Source: Thiothrix subterranea (GTDB taxonomy: Bacteria > Pseudomonadota > Gammaproteobacteria > Thiotrichales > Thiotrichaceae). Taken from it: a stretch of DNA of 64,000 nt. Each line of letters starts with the position of its first letter. Within the stretch, counting starts at the first letter, position 1. Below the pieces are notes generated by a model, which had not been told where the DNA came from, made no database searches, and saw only the letters and a list, made by a program, of their open reading frames with translations. A program made the position numbers and the translations under genes. Positions 1 to 9,146 of the stretch are shown here, piece by piece. The DNA is taken from contig NZ_CP133217.1 in the NCBI RefSeq assembly GCF_030930995.1, positions 1,788,001 to 1,852,000 of the forward strand, in the 5' to 3' direction.

Positions 1-243
1 TTCTTGCATCGCGGCACGGGTTTGTTTCGCCATGTGTTCGTCGATGCCGACTTCTTCACCGCTCAAACCGCCGGTGTCGATCAGCATGTAGCTGCGTCCG
101 TTGAGTTCGCCAGTGCCGTATTTGCGGTCACGGGTCAAGCCGGGGAAATCGGCAACGAGCGCGTCACGCGAACGAGTCAGGCGGTTGAATAGGGTGGATT
201 TGCCTACATTAGGGCGGCCAATCAGTGCGAGGACGGGTTTCAT
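1..243 (-). CDS. der: Ribosome-assembly GTPase Der (EngA), N-terminal part
   Basis: Der is an essential double-GTPase that helps mature the 50S ribosomal subunit. Only the first 81 residues are in the window; the gene continues past the left edge. The first G domain is clear: a P-loop GRPNVGKST starts at residue 9, followed by a switch I region with PGLTRDR and a G3 motif DTGG. The start ATG is at 243. The gene is divergent from the Nudix gene at 304, so the roughly 60 bp between them must hold both promoters. The family assignment rests on the near-invariant P-loop and G3 region; EngA is preferred over Era because of the TRDRKYG sequence. Confidence 0.9.
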   Translation of the reverse strand, partial: MKPVLALIGRPNVGKSTLFNRLTRSRDALVADFPGLTRDRKYGTGELNGRSYMLIDTGGLSGEEVGIDEHMAKQTRAAMQE

Positions 244-303
244 GGTATAAACAGTACAGCAGAAAATGAAGCAGGCTAGGATAGCATTATTTTGGGAGAA
301 AAC

Positions 304-849
304 ATGAATTATTGCAGCGATTGCGGCGCAACCGTGAGTTTAAAAATCCCTGAACACGATGATCGCCTGCGTTTTGTGTGCGATGCCTGCGGGGTGATTC
401 ATTACCAAAACCCCAAGATTGTGGCAGGGGCGTTGCCAGTGTGGGGCGAACAGGTGTTGTTGTGTCGGCGAGCGATTGCGCCGCGTTACGGTTTGTGGAC
501 CTTGCCTGCGGGCTTCATGGAAAACGGCGAAACCACCGATCAGGCAGCGGCGCGAGAGGCGCGTGAAGAGGCGAATGCCAGCTTGCGGGATTTGCGGTTG
601 TATACGGTGATTAGCATCCCGCACATTAATCAGGTGTACATGTTGTACCGCTGCGAATTGGTGTCAGACGACTTTTCGCCGGGGGTGGAAAGTTTGGAAA
701 CGCGCTTGTTCCACGAGCATGAAATTCCGTGGGGCGAGTTGGCGTTTCCGTCGGTGCGGAAGACCTTGGAGTGTTTTTTCAGTGATCGCAAGTTGGGCGC
801 GTTTTCGGTACACAATTTGGGATTTGTGATACCCAAGCCTGCGGCGTGA
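304..849 (+). CDS. Nudix hydrolase with N-terminal zinc ribbon
   Basis: This is a 181-residue Nudix pyrophosphohydrolase. An N-terminal zinc ribbon (two CxxC pairs, YCSDC and VCDAC) precedes the Nudix fold. The Nudix box is intact: G at the start of GFMENGE, then REAREEANA giving the RExxEE metal-binding core. Zinc-ribbon Nudix proteins of this size commonly hydrolyse ADP-ribose or NADH-like dinucleotides, but the substrate cannot be fixed from sequence. ATG 304 is preferred over the in-frame TTG at 292 because GGGAGA at 294-299 is correctly spaced for the ATG. It stands alone, divergent from der and convergent with the RDD gene, whose stop codon abuts its own. Confidence 0.85.
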   Translation: MNYCSDCGATVSLKIPEHDDRLRFVCDACGVIHYQNPKIVAGALPVWGEQVLLCRRAIAPRYGLWTLPAGFMENGETTDQAAAREAREEANASLRDLRLYTVISIPHINQVYMLYRCELVSDDFSPGVESLETRLFHEHEIPWGELAFPSVRKTLECFFSDRKLGAFSVHNLGFVIPKPAA

Positions 850-1272
850 TTATTTTTTGTGGATGCGTACCAAGCGCGTGTGTGAAAAACGGTCATGCCA
901 CGTCAATTTTTCGGGGTCGAATAGCGAAATCAAAAAACCAGCCCCTAGCGTTGCCCAACTGAGCAATGCCCACAGGCAACGGGAACGCGCTTGCTGCCAA
1001 TTGATCGCTTGCCCGCCAGCGGTGACGACGCGCAGCTTCCATGCTCGCATTCCCAGTGTTTGCCCGCCGTGTGTCCAGAACCAGCCGAAGAAGCCGTAGG
1101 TCATGGCAGCGTACACCAGAATCATGAGGATGTCGGGTACTTTTGCACCTGTCAGCGCGGTGAAGGCGTAGGCAGGAATGGCGGCGACAATCACCACGCT
1201 GAAACCCGCGAGTACGGTGTCGTAAATGATTGCGCCGAGGCGACGCAGGAGGGTGGCGGGTTCAGCCGTCAT
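850..1272 (-). CDS. RDD family membrane protein
   Basis: A small integral membrane protein of about 140 residues with three hydrophobic segments: one following the N-terminal RRLGAIIYD motif, one around VPDILMILVYAAMTYGFFGW and one near the C-terminus (ALLSWATLGAGFLISLF). It carries the features that name the RDD family: an Arg near the first helix, Asp in IYD, and a late Asp in WHDRFSHT. Function in this family is uncertain; some members are proposed ion or drug exchangers. It is the last gene of a trpE-trpG-RDD run. ATG 1272 is chosen; ATG 1290 in the same frame would overlap the trpG stop and has no better ribosome binding site. Confidence 0.75.
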   Translation of the reverse strand: MTAEPATLLRRLGAIIYDTVLAGFSVVIVAAIPAYAFTALTGAKVPDILMILVYAAMTYGFFGWFWTHGGQTLGMRAWKLRVVTAGGQAINWQQARSRCLWALLSWATLGAGFLISLFDPEKLTWHDRFSHTRLVRIHKK

Positions 1273-1279
1273 AATATTG

Positions 1280-1864
1280 TTACTTTCCATCCAAGAAATT
1301 CCGCAACATGTCATGCCCGTATTGGGTGAGGATGGATTCGGGGTGGAATTGCACGCCCTCCACGGGCAGCGTTTTGTGGCGCACGCCCATGATTTCATCG
1401 AGCTTGCCATCCGCCGTTTCTGTCCACGCGGTAATTTCTAAGCAGTCGGGGATGCTCTCTTGCTCGATCACCAGCGAATGGTAGCGCGTGGCTTCAAACG
1501 GGCTTGGCAAGCCGGTGAATACGCCGACACCGTTGTGGTGCACCTGCGAAGTCTTGCCGTGCATGATTTCTTTGGCGCGTATGATCTTGCCGCCGAAGGC
1601 TTGCCCGATGGATTGATGCCCAAGGCATACGCCGAGGATGGGAATTTTGCCCGCAAAGCGCAGCAGTGTGGGAATGGAAATACCCGCTTCGGTTGGGGTG
1701 CAAGGCCCCGGCGACAGTACGATTTTATCCGGGGCAATGTCATCAATCGCTTCGACGGGGATTTCGTCGTTGCGTACCACTTGCACATCCGCACCCAGTT
1801 CGCCGAAGTATTGCACGAGGTTGTAGGTAAAGCTGTCGTAATTGTCGACCATGAGCAGTTTCAT
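1280..1864 (-). CDS. trpG: Anthranilate synthase glutamine amidotransferase subunit (TrpG)
   Basis: Component II of anthranilate synthase releases ammonia from glutamine for TrpE in the first committed step of tryptophan synthesis. The protein (194 residues) has the class I amidotransferase features: [10 protein letters not shown] at the N-terminus, an LSPGP oxyanion segment, the nucleophile elbow GVCLGHQ, and the C-terminal His/Glu pair in [11 protein letters not shown] 1864 is chosen because AAGGGG lies six bases upstream of it; the ATG at 1870 directly abuts that site. It lies 10 bp downstream of trpE, indicating co-translation. The family also includes PabA, which serves folate synthesis, and a single protein may serve both pathways. 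Confidence 0.92.
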   Translation of the reverse strand: MKLLMVDNYDSFTYNLVQYFGELGADVQVVRNDEIPVEAIDDIAPDKIVLSPGPCTPTEAGISIPTLLRFAGKIPILGVCLGHQSIGQAFGGKIIRAKEIMHGKTSQVHHNGVGVFTGLPSPFEATRYHSLVIEQESIPDCLEITAWTETADGKLDEIMGVRHKTLPVEGVQFHPESILTQYGHDMLRNFLDGK

Positions 1865-1874
1865 CTTCATCCCC

Positions 1875-3356
1875 TTACTTATGTTTGCCGTTCAAGCCGG
1901 ACAATGCTGCACTAGCCGCACGAAACACCGCTCGACCTTTGTTCATGGTTTCATCCCATTCCGACTGCGGCACAGAGTCGTAAACTACACCCGCACCCGC
2001 TTGAATGTGCAGCACATCATCTTTGATCACCGCAGTGCGGATGGCAATCGCGGTATCCATATTGCCGTTCCACGCCAAATAGCCGACCGCACCGGAATAC
2101 ACGCCGCGCTTCACAGGTTCGAGTTCGTCGATGATTTCCATCGCGCGGATTTTCGGCGCACCGCTGACTGTGCCTGCGGGGAAAGTGGCGCGTAACACGT
2201 CCATCGCATCCAGCCCCGGCAACAGTTTGCCGGTGACGTTGGAGACGATGTGCATGACGTGCGAATAGCGTTCCACGATCATTTTGTCGGTGAGTTTGAC
2301 CGAGCCAATTTCGCTGACGCGCCCCGCATCGTTGCGCCCAAGGTCGATCAACATCAGGTGTTCGGCAAGTTCTTTGGGGTCGTTGAGCAGTTCGGTTTCG
2401 AGTTCCTGATCGCGCTGTTCGGTGTCACCTCGGCGGCGCGTTCCGGCAATCGGGCGCACGGTAATCACGTCATCTTCCAGGCGTACCAGAATTTCCGGCG
2501 AGGAACCAACGATGTGGAAATCGTCCAGATTGAGGAAATACATATAAGGCGACGGGTTGAGGCGGCGCAAGGCACGGTACAAATCCAGCGGTGGCGCGGC
2601 AAACGGAATGCTCATGCGCTGCGACAGCACCACTTGCATAATGTCGCCCGCCTTGATGTATTCCTTGGCATCCAACACCGCTTGCTTGAAACCGTCTTCG
2701 GTGAAGCCGGAAATGAAGTCGCTTTCCTCTACCTGTGTCGCTTTGGGGGCGGGTTGGTAGAGGCGGCGGGCTTCCTGCAATTGCTGTTCGAGCGCATTGA
2801 GGCGTCGCTGGGCTTGCGTGTAGCCGTTGGCTTCCGCCAAAACGATTAAGTGCAATTCGCCGCGCAGGTTGTCGAAGACCACGACTTCATCCGACACCAT
2901 TAGCACAATGTCGGGTGTACCAATCGGGTCGGGTTTGTCGCGCCCCGTTGCCAGCTTTTTCTCGATGTAGCGGATGGTTTCGTAGCCGAAATAGCCGACT
3001 AGCCCGCCGTTGAAGCGCGGCAAGTCTTCGATGTCGGGTACGTGGTATTGCTGCTGGAATGCGGTAATCCACGCCAGCGGATCAGCTACGTCTACACGTT
3101 CCACGGGTTGGTGGGCGCGATGCACTTCCACCTGCAAGCCGAACACCTTGATGATAGTTTGCGCAGGCAGGCCAAGCATAGAATAACGCCCCCATTTTTC
3201 CCCACCCTGCACGGACTCGAACAGGTAGGAATAGGGCGCGTCAGCGAGTTTGAGGTAGGCACTTAACGGGGTATCGAGGTCTGCCAGAATGGTACGGCGG
3301 ACAGGAACGCGGTTGTAGCCTTGGGCGATATAGGTATCAAAGATGTCCTGATTCAT
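1875..3356 (-). CDS. trpE: Anthranilate synthase component I (TrpE)
   Basis: TrpE converts chorismate and ammonia to anthranilate. The protein is 493 residues, the usual length. The N-terminal regulatory domain contains the tryptophan-feedback segment ([18 protein letters not shown]). The C-terminal chorismate-binding domain shows [20 protein letters not shown], the signature PIAGTRRRG, and [13 protein letters not shown]. It is followed 10 bp later by trpG. ATG 3356 is used; ATG 3365 in frame is possible and neither has a strong ribosome binding site. It is divergent from a LysR gene (3453), with about 95 bp between them, a geometry typical of a LysR regulator controlling its neighbour, though trp control by that protein is only an inference. 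Confidence 0.94.
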   Translation of the reverse strand: MNQDIFDTYIAQGYNRVPVRRTILADLDTPLSAYLKLADAPYSYLFESVQGGEKWGRYSMLGLPAQTIIKVFGLQVEVHRAHQPVERVDVADPLAWITAFQQQYHVPDIEDLPRFNGGLVGYFGYETIRYIEKKLATGRDKPDPIGTPDIVLMVSDEVVVFDNLRGELHLIVLAEANGYTQAQRRLNALEQQLQEARRLYQPAPKATQVEESDFISGFTEDGFKQAVLDAKEYIKAGDIMQVVLSQRMSIPFAAPPLDLYRALRRLNPSPYMYFLNLDDFHIVGSSPEILVRLEDDVITVRPIAGTRRRGDTEQRDQELETELLNDPKELAEHLMLIDLGRNDAGRVSEIGSVKLTDKMIVERYSHVMHIVSNVTGKLLPGLDAMDVLRATFPAGTVSGAPKIRAMEIIDELEPVKRGVYSGAVGYLAWNGNMDTAIAIRTAVIKDDVLHIQAGAGVVYDSVPQSEWDETMNKGRAVFRAASAALSGLNGKHK

Positions 3357-3452
3357 GGTGTGCATTTCAGGTTGAATAAGGGGAAAAAGTCTAGCACAGT
3401 TATTCTTAAAGTATCACTGCGAGATGCAGCCCACTTCAGGCATAATTGCCCT

Positions 3453-4427
3453 ATGTCACAACAACTGCCCCCCCTGAATGCTTTGCGAGCTTTTGAAGCC
3501 GTTGCCCGCCACTTGAGTTTTACCAAAGCGGCCGCAGAACTTCACGTGACTCGCGCCGCGATTAGTCACCAGATTAAATTTCTGGAGGATTACCTCGGCT
3601 TTGCATTGGTGGAACGTAAAAGTCGCACCATTGTGCTCAGTAAAGGGGCAGAGGCAGCATTGCCAAAACTGCGCCAAGCCTTTGATTATTTAGCCGATGC
3701 GGTGCATTTGATGCGCAATGAAACTCACCGCGAACACATTACTGTATGCGCAGCCCCGTCGTTTGCGTCCAAATGGTTGATTCCGCGCCTACCGCGTTTT
3801 TCCCGGCAACACCCTGAGATTGATATGCAAATCAATAGCAATGTCGGGCTGGTGGATGCGGATCTTCAGCAGGATAATCGTGCGATGGATACTTTTTTTC
3901 GCCAAAATCAGGTGGATGTGGTCATCGGCTTCGGTGCAGGGCAATACCCCGGTGACAGTGTAATCAAGTTGTTTACGGTGTCTGCCGTGCCGGTTTGCAG
4001 CCCGGCGTTGTTGAATGCGCAACATCCGCACCCCTTGTACACACCTGCGGATTTGGTGTTTCATACCTTGTTGCATGATGATACAAATTATGTGGGACAC
4101 CCCAGTTGGTCAAAATGGCTAAAATTACAGGGTGTGGAAGGCATTAATGCGAACCGAGGATTGCATTTTAACCATGTGTCATTGGCATTGGATGCTGCTG
4201 TCGATGCGCAAGGCGTACTGTTGAGCATCAAACCGTTGGCGCAAGCTGATATTGATGCGGGCAGGTTGTGTATCCCCTTTGATTTACCGATGCCATTGGA
4301 GCACGCTTACTACGTGTTTCGCCCGCAATCCGCGCCCTTAAATCAACGGGCTTGTGATGTGTTTGTGGAATGGTTACTGGAAGAAGCCCATCAAAATCCA
4401 ATAAAGGGAGGTTTGAATGCCCATTAA
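3453..4427 (+). CDS. LysR-family transcriptional regulator (GcvA/TrpI-like)
   Basis: A 324-residue LysR regulator. The N-terminal winged helix-turn-helix reads LNALRAFEAVARHLSFTKAA, then LHVTRAAISHQIKFLE, as in the GcvA/AmpR/TrpI branch. The C-terminal part is a periplasmic-binding-like effector domain. ATG 3453 gives the canonical N-terminus; the in-frame extension back to 3321 runs into trpE and is not credible. It faces trpE divergently across a short gap. Its stop overlaps the moaD start by 11 bp, so it is probably co-transcribed with moaD-moaE. The effector is unknown; the position suggests autoregulation and possibly control of trpE. Confidence 0.85.
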   Translation: MSQQLPPLNALRAFEAVARHLSFTKAAAELHVTRAAISHQIKFLEDYLGFALVERKSRTIVLSKGAEAALPKLRQAFDYLADAVHLMRNETHREHITVCAAPSFASKWLIPRLPRFSRQHPEIDMQINSNVGLVDADLQQDNRAMDTFFRQNQVDVVIGFGAGQYPGDSVIKLFTVSAVPVCSPALLNAQHPHPLYTPADLVFHTLLHDDTNYVGHPSWSKWLKLQGVEGINANRGLHFNHVSLALDAAVDAQGVLLSIKPLAQADIDAGRLCIPFDLPMPLEHAYYVFRPQSAPLNQRACDVFVEWLLEEAHQNPIKGGLNAH

Positions 4428-4650
4428 GGTACTGTTTTTTGCCAGCCTGCGCGAACGCATCGGGCAAAGCCAACGGCTGCTGGAAACCGATACGCCGTTG
4501 ACCTTGCAAGAAGTCTGGCAACGCAGTAGCGGTGAAACCCATTTGCCGGATAATGTATTAATGTCGGTCAATCAAACGTATGTGGATGCTAACAGCCTGG
4601 TGCAACCGGGCGATGAAGTGGCGTTTTTTCCACCCGTCACCGGAGGTTGA
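4417..4650 (+). CDS. moaD: Molybdopterin synthase small subunit MoaD
   Basis: A ubiquitin-like sulfur carrier of 77 residues. It ends in the diagnostic C-terminal Gly-Gly (FFPPVTGG), which is adenylated and thiocarboxylated before sulfur is passed to precursor Z in molybdopterin synthesis. The start overlaps the end of the LysR gene, preceded by a strong GGAGG. The stop is two bases from the moaE start, consistent with the heterotetrameric MoaD2-MoaE2 synthase being made from one message. No other moa genes are in the window. Confidence 0.93.
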   Translation: MPIKVLFFASLRERIGQSQRLLETDTPLTLQEVWQRSSGETHLPDNVLMSVNQTYVDANSLVQPGDEVAFFPPVTGG

Positions 4651-4652
4651 TT

Positions 4653-5096
4653 ATGCAACACGTTGACGTGCGCGAAATGCCGTTTGAGCCTTGGCAATAC
4701 CTCGCCGATTGGCAAGCGCAACAGTTGCCGGAAAATGCGCGTTCCGGGGCAACCGCTGTATTCGTTGGCACAATGCGCGATTTCAACGAAGGCGATGACG
4801 TGACGGGCATGTATTTGGAGCATTACCCCGGCATGACCGAGCGCCAATTGGCAACGCTGGTGGCAGAAGCTTCGCAACGCTGGTCGCTGGATGCGGCGTT
4901 GGTGGTGCACCGTGTCGGTGAGATTTTGCCCACGCAACCGATTGTGTTGGTGGCAGTGTGGTCAGCTCATCGCGCCGCCGCGTTTGAGGCTTGCCGTCAT
5001 TTGATGGAAACACTCAAACACACTGCGCCTTTCTGGAAGCGTGAAACTTTGAGTAATGGCACGGTACGTTGGGTTGATCGCAATACGCTCGGTTAA
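4653..5096 (+). CDS. moaE: Molybdopterin synthase catalytic subunit MoaE
   Basis: The large subunit of molybdopterin synthase, 147 residues, a normal length. Conserved segments include GATAVFVGTMRDFNEGD near the middle, LEHYPGM, and the C-terminal HTAPFWKRE with the active-site lysine region. ATG 4653 has CGGAGG six bases upstream; the TTG at 4647 in the same frame is not needed. It is coupled to moaD and followed after about 20 bp by cls on the same strand. Confidence 0.93.
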   Translation: MQHVDVREMPFEPWQYLADWQAQQLPENARSGATAVFVGTMRDFNEGDDVTGMYLEHYPGMTERQLATLVAEASQRWSLDAALVVHRVGEILPTQPIVLVAVWSAHRAAAFEACRHLMETLKHTAPFWKRETLSNGTVRWVDRNTLG

Positions 5097-5117
5097 CCGC
5101 CTGTGGAAGGGATGTTC

Positions 5118-6551
5118 GTGACGGCTTACCTGACAAGTTGGTTCAATACCGGCTTATTATTGTTGGACGTTATTATTGTCGCTACTTTGTTACCGACAGT
5201 GGTGCAGCAACGCCGTGAGTCGGGGGCGACACTGGCGTGGGTGTTGGCGATTGTCTTTGTGCCTTTTATTGGGCTGCTAAGTTTTTGGGTGTTTGGCACG
5301 ACGCGCCTGCATTTGCGCCGTCGCAAACGCCGTCGGGTCGAGGAAAAGTTGGCGAATACGTTACAAAACGTGCAGGTTTGCTTGAATGGTCAGCAACATA
5401 TTCGCGGGATTCCGCCGTCATTACTCAAATTGGTCAATAAGCTGGATGAAATCGGCCCCGTCGGTGGCAATGCCGTCGACATTATGCGCGAGGGGGAACA
5501 GCTATTTGCTGTTTTGGAACAGGCTTTCGCCGCTGCCACCCAACATATTCATCTGGTCTACTATATCTGGGAGGCGGATTACACCGGCGAACGTTTGCGC
5601 AATGCCTTGGTGCAAGCGGCACAGCGTGGGGTCACGGTGCGTTTGCTGGTGGATGATGTGGGTTCGCGTCAGGCCAATGCACGCTTTTTTGCGCCACTGT
5701 TAGCCGCAGGCGGGCAAGTCGAACGTTTTCTGAAAGTGAATGTGTTAAGCCGCCAGCTTAATCTGAACAATCGCAATCACCGCAAAGTGGTCATTATTGA
5801 TGGCACGCTGGCTTTTACGGGCGGGATGAATGTCGGCGATGTGTACGCGGGCAGGGGCGAGCCTTGGCAAGATTTGCACGCGCGGATTCAGGGGCCGGTG
5901 GTGTATACCTTGCAGGAAGTGTTTTGTCAGGATTGGTATCACGCAACCGGCGAAGATTTAGTGAGCGAGGTGTACTTTCCGGTGATTGCGGATGCCGGAA
6001 CGATTCACGCGCAATTCCTTGCCAGCGGGCCTGCGGATGAGCGCTGGCAGGCGATTCATACGGTGTTGTTTGCAGCGATGAATCTGGCGAATACGCGGAT
6101 TTGGATTGAAACGCCGTATTTCGTACCCGATCGCCCGATTCTGATGGCCTTGCAAACGGCGGCGTTGCGCGGTGTGGATGTGCGCTTGCTATTGCCGGGG
6201 AAATCGGATCATCCGCTGGTACTGTACGCAGGGCGTTCATTTATAGACGATTTGCTGGCAGCAGGCGTGCGCGTGTTTGAAATGTACCGTGCCATGCCTC
6301 ATGCCAAAGCGGTGATGATCGACAGCAACTTTGCCACGCTGGGGTCGGCGAATATGGATCAGCGCAGTTTTCGCCTCAATTTCGAGGGCAATATCTTTTT
6401 TTACAGCGCAGAAATCGCCAGTAAGCTGGAGCAGGATTTTCTGAATGCTTGTGCGAATACGCAGGAAGTGACGGAAGCCCAGCGCCGTCAATTGGGCAAA
6501 TGGCAGCGTTTAGCCGAGAGTATTGCGCGTTTGCTGGCACCGCTATTGTAA
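5118..6551 (+). CDS. cls: Cardiolipin synthase (phospholipase D family)
   Basis: A membrane enzyme of about 477 residues that condenses two phosphatidylglycerols (or PG with PE) to cardiolipin. There are two N-terminal transmembrane segments (residues about 10-30 and 42-60), a basic RRRKRRR stretch, then two HKD catalytic motifs: HRKVVIIDG with TGGMN, and HAKAVMIDS with GSANMD. Length and topology match bacterial ClsA-type synthases. GTG 5118 is chosen because GGAAGGG ends six bases before it; ATG 5112 in frame is a reasonable alternative that adds two residues. It follows moaE closely and may be read through from it. Confidence 0.9.
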   Translation: MTAYLTSWFNTGLLLLDVIIVATLLPTVVQQRRESGATLAWVLAIVFVPFIGLLSFWVFGTTRLHLRRRKRRRVEEKLANTLQNVQVCLNGQQHIRGIPPSLLKLVNKLDEIGPVGGNAVDIMREGEQLFAVLEQAFAAATQHIHLVYYIWEADYTGERLRNALVQAAQRGVTVRLLVDDVGSRQANARFFAPLLAAGGQVERFLKVNVLSRQLNLNNRNHRKVVIIDGTLAFTGGMNVGDVYAGRGEPWQDLHARIQGPVVYTLQEVFCQDWYHATGEDLVSEVYFPVIADAGTIHAQFLASGPADERWQAIHTVLFAAMNLANTRIWIETPYFVPDRPILMALQTAALRGVDVRLLLPGKSDHPLVLYAGRSFIDDLLAAGVRVFEMYRAMPHAKAVMIDSNFATLGSANMDQRSFRLNFEGNIFFYSAEIASKLEQDFLNACANTQEVTEAQRRQLGKWQRLAESIARLLAPLL

Positions 6552-6653
6552 GCACATGCGTAAAAAAACAGGTGCTTGGGTTGCTTGCAGGGGGGGCTTC
6601 TGGTATCCTCACGCGCCTTTAGAGTTCAAGAATCGCAGATCTGGAGTATCCCG

Positions 6654-6890
6654 ATGTCTCGTGTATGTCAAGTAACAGGTAAGCGTCCCGTCACAGGTAA
6701 TAATGTGTCGCACGCTAACAATAGAACCAAGCGCCGTTTCCTGCCTAACCTGCACGCGAAGCGCTTCTGGGTCGAAAGCGAAGGACGCTGGGTTCGCCTG
6801 CGTGTTTCTGCAAAAGGTATGCGTATTATCGACAAGTTAGGTATTGATACCATTCTTGCTGATATTCGTGGCCGTGGCGAAAAAGTTTAA
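6654..6890 (+). CDS. rpmB: 50S ribosomal protein L28
   Basis: The 78-residue protein is a clear L28: [12 protein letters not shown] at the start, [12 protein letters not shown] in the middle and a basic, short C-terminus. GGAG lies seven bases upstream of the ATG. It is followed 20 bp later by rpmG, the conserved bacterial rpmB-rpmG operon, which ends at the intrinsic terminator at 7112. The roughly 100 bp upstream of it must hold the promoter. Confidence 0.97.
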   Translation: MSRVCQVTGKRPVTGNNVSHANNRTKRRFLPNLHAKRFWVESEGRWVRLRVSAKGMRIIDKLGIDTILADIRGRGEKV

Positions 6891-6910
6891 TTTACCGGAG
6901 GTAACAGCGA

Positions 6911-7081
6911 ATGGCTAAGAAAGGCGGTCGTGATAAAATCAAGCTGGTTTCTTCCGCAGGAACTGGATTTTTCTATACTACAACCAAGAACAAGCGCACT
7001 ACGCCGGACAAATTAGAGTTCAGCAAGTACGACCCGGTTGTGCGTAAACATGTTATGTTTAAGGAAGCCAAGATCAAGTAA
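6911..7081 (+). CDS. rpmG: 50S ribosomal protein L33
   Basis: A 56-residue ribosomal protein L33, too short for many gene tracks. It begins [19 protein letters not shown] and contains FYTTTKNKR and the C-terminal VMFKEAKIK. It lacks the cysteine pairs of zinc-binding L33 forms, so it is the zinc-independent type. A strong GGAGG precedes the ATG. It is the second gene of the rpmB-rpmG operon. Confidence 0.96.
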   Translation: MAKKGGRDKIKLVSSAGTGFFYTTTKNKRTTPDKLEFSKYDPVVRKHVMFKEAKIK

Positions 7082-7111
7082 TTGCTTGCTGTCTTGCGAT
7101 TCTTTCCAAAG

Positions 7112-7130
7112 CCCGGCTTCGCCGGGTTTT
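7112..7130 (+). terminator. Intrinsic terminator of rpmB-rpmG
   Basis: A six-base-pair GC stem (CCCGGC/GCCGGG) with a three-base loop (TTC) is followed directly by TTTTT. It lies about 30 bp after the rpmG stop and before the next gene at 7162, a classic Rho-independent terminator. Confidence 0.9.
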
Positions 7131-7161
7131 TGCGTTTACGGAAAAACTGAGGGAACACCGT

Positions 7162-7650
7162 ATGATGTGGGTTGTAATAACGCTGGTTATCCTGCTGCTG
7201 TTGCTGCCGGTATTGGTGGGGTTTTTGATTTCACCCTATCAACAAGTGACGCGGGTCGAATTAATCAAAGCGCCTGCCGATGCCGTGTGGAATGCGCTCA
7301 GCGATTTTTCGCAGCAAGCACAATGGCGTGCTGACCTGACCAGTATGCAAATGCTGGATGATGACGAGGGCTTGCGTTGGGTTGAGCAAGTGGCTAATCA
7401 GCGCCCATTAGTACTGCGTAAGCTTAAAGAGTTGCCGCTGAAAGAATTACTCGTTGAAATGACGCAGGGTAGCAATAAGGGGACTCGCCATGCACGCATG
7501 AATGCCGTTCCCGGTGGCACGCGCGTCACCTTCACTGAAATGCTGGAAACTCGCAGTCCACTAGGGCGTATCAGGGGGCGTATGGGTAGCAGCCTTGATC
7601 AGCGTTTGGATCATTTTATTCAGCAACTGAAAGCGCACTTTACGGCTTAA
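7162..7650 (+). CDS. Membrane-anchored SRPBCC (START-like) family protein
   Basis: A 162-residue protein with one N-terminal transmembrane helix (residues about 3-24), followed by a START/polyketide-cyclase-like domain. That domain opens with the typical ELIKAPADAVWNALSDF strand-helix and has a long C-terminal helix (GSSLDQRLDHFIQQLK). Such domains bind hydrophobic ligands; the ligand here is unknown. GAGGGA sits eight bases upstream. It converges with folK: the two stop codons share the palindrome TTAA and the genes overlap by four bases. Confidence 0.75.
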   Translation: MMWVVITLVILLLLLPVLVGFLISPYQQVTRVELIKAPADAVWNALSDFSQQAQWRADLTSMQMLDDDEGLRWVEQVANQRPLVLRKLKELPLKELLVEMTQGSNKGTRHARMNAVPGGTRVTFTEMLETRSPLGRIRGRMGSSLDQRLDHFIQQLKAHFTA

Positions 7651-8138
7651 GCGCCGCAATCTAACGTGACACGGCGCATCATTGCCGCCGACAGCGTTGA
7701 TTCGCGGGCAATCTCGCCGATAGCGCGTTGCAACACGGGGTGCATGACTGTTGAAGCAATTTCCGCCAGCGGGAACAGCACAAATGCATAAGTGAGAATG
7801 TCCTGGTGCGGTAAATTGGTGGTCGGTTGCAAATTCCAATCATCGTAAAGCAATAGATCAATGTCTAAGGTGCGTGCGCTGAATTTCTCTTCCCCACGCA
7901 AACGTCCGTGGGCTTGTTCCAATTCCCGTAAATAGTGTTTCAGGGCGGTTGGCGTTAGCGCGGTGGTAAGGCCAGCGGCTAAATTGAAAAAGGGTTCACC
8001 CGCAAACCCTGCGGCGGGCGTTTCATAGACGTGCGAAAACACCACGTGACCGAAATCTTGCAGTAAACGTTGCATCGCGCTGCACAGGTTGGCTTCGCGC
8101 TCAATATTGCTGCCGAGGCTTAAATAGACGTTTGCCAT
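7647..8138 (-). CDS. folK: 2-amino-4-hydroxy-6-hydroxymethyldihydropteridine pyrophosphokinase (HPPK), copy 1
   Basis: HPPK transfers pyrophosphate from ATP to 6-hydroxymethyl-7,8-dihydropterin in folate synthesis. The 163-residue protein has the family marks: YLSLGSNIERE at the N-terminus, the FFN pterin-binding residues, and the signature ARTLDIDLLLYDD followed by LPHQDI. It overlaps folB by 19 bp, so the two consecutive folate steps are translationally coupled. A second HPPK gene lies at 38572-39069; the two proteins are clearly divergent, so this is an old paralogue or an independently acquired copy rather than a recent duplication. Confidence 0.9.
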   Translation of the reverse strand: MANVYLSLGSNIEREANLCSAMQRLLQDFGHVVFSHVYETPAAGFAGEPFFNLAAGLTTALTPTALKHYLRELEQAHGRLRGEEKFSARTLDIDLLLYDDWNLQPTTNLPHQDILTYAFVLFPLAEIASTVMHPVLQRAIGEIARESTLSAAMMRRVTLDCGA

Positions 8139-8491
8139 TGCCGATTGCCACGCTCAATTTTAACACCCACTTCACTTGCCCCGCGTACTGCGCCGGGTTT
8201 GCCGACGGTGACTTTTATCCAAGGAATGTGGAATTCTTGCATCAGTGTGTCTGCGATGGTTTCGGCGAGGCGTTCGACTAATTCGTAATGAGCGCTGTCG
8301 ACCAGTTGCATGACACGCTTGGCAGCGGTTTTGTAGTTGAGGGTGTCTTTAATGGCGTCGCTGGCGGCGGGGATGCGGTTATCCCACGCCATTTCCAAAT
8401 CAATGCGAATTTTTTGCAGGATGCGTTTTTCCCACTCGTAAATGCCGATGCGGGCATCGAGGCGCAGGTCGCGTACATAAACTATATCCAT
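8120..8491 (-). CDS. folB: Dihydroneopterin aldolase
   Basis: FolB cleaves 7,8-dihydroneopterin to 6-hydroxymethyl-7,8-dihydropterin and glycolaldehyde. The 123-residue protein begins MDIVYVRDLRLDARIGIYEWE, the usual FolB N-terminus, and contains LNYKTAAKRV and the conserved VTVGKPGAVRGASEVGVKIER near the end, which includes the catalytic lysine. It is the first gene of a folB-folK pair that makes and then activates the same pterin. Confidence 0.93.
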   Translation of the reverse strand: MDIVYVRDLRLDARIGIYEWEKRILQKIRIDLEMAWDNRIPAASDAIKDTLNYKTAAKRVMQLVDSAHYELVERLAETIADTLMQEFHIPWIKVTVGKPGAVRGASEVGVKIERGNRQWQTSI

Positions 8492-8594
8492 ACGTTGCTC
8501 TTGTTGTGGCTATCAAGCATGGATTGTAATACAGAAACCCGCCCCCCGTGAAAGAGGGTAACGGGTTAAAGGAATTAGTGTACCGATAAAGGCA

Positions 8595-9071
8595 TTAGCG
8601 TGACAGTTGCCACTGCCCCCGGCTGTCTTGGCAAGCTTGGGTTTGGATATTTTGGTTTCTGCCATCAATCGTACCCACAATGGTCACAGGGCGACAGACG
8701 GTGCTTTGGTTGTTGACGTTAGCGCGGTAAACCTGACCGGGGTTGACGTTGTATTGGTAGCCAGTGTTCGGATTTTGCCAGGTGGCTGGGCGACCGCTGT
8801 AAATGGACTGACCCAAGTTTTGCTGGTCACGCGCGTCCAGTTGCGTTCCCCATTGGCTGCCGAGGTAGCTGCCCATCACTGTACCCAAAATAGTCATGGC
8901 GGTTTTGCCATCGCCATTGCCAAATTGGTTGCCTGCGACACCGCCTAAGACTGCACCAACCATTGAGCCGGTTTGGGCATTATTAATTGGGGCAGTTCCT
9001 ACACATCCACTTAATAAAATGGAGGCAGCTAATGCCGTGGCGAGGCGGGGATAATTCATTAATGCTTTCAT
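8595..9071 (-). CDS. Glycine-zipper 2TM outer-membrane lipoprotein
   Basis: A 158-residue predicted lipoprotein. The signal peptide ends in the lipobox LLSGC with acylated Cys near residue 23. A glycine zipper follows (AVLGGVAGNQFGNGDGK, then GTVMGSYLGSQ), as in the 17 kDa surface antigen/SlyB-like family. The C-terminal part (QVYRANVNNQSTVCRPVTIVG) resembles the small beta-rich domain of these antigens. AGGAG is eight bases upstream of the ATG. A shorter paralogue lies immediately upstream at 9147-9422. The role is probably outer-membrane structural; the exact function is unknown. Confidence 0.8.
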   Translation of the reverse strand: MKALMNYPRLATALAASILLSGCVGTAPINNAQTGSMVGAVLGGVAGNQFGNGDGKTAMTILGTVMGSYLGSQWGTQLDARDQQNLGQSIYSGRPATWQNPNTGYQYNVNPGQVYRANVNNQSTVCRPVTIVGTIDGRNQNIQTQACQDSRGQWQLSR

Positions 9072-9146
9072 CGGGACACTCCTGTTCTGATGTTTTGAGA
9101 GAAAGATTCGCCGCCAATGGTGTGCGGCGGCGAGTCTGTGCGAGGC

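Noticed and set aside
2250-2849. 199-codon plus-strand frame opposite trpE
   Set aside because: Shadow of the conserved trpE gene with no domain or ribosome binding site.
6534-6549. Sigma-54-like promoter TGGCAC-N5-TTGTA before rpmB
   Set aside because: The second half deviates from TTGCA, it lies in the end of cls, and ribosomal protein genes are not expected to use sigma-54.
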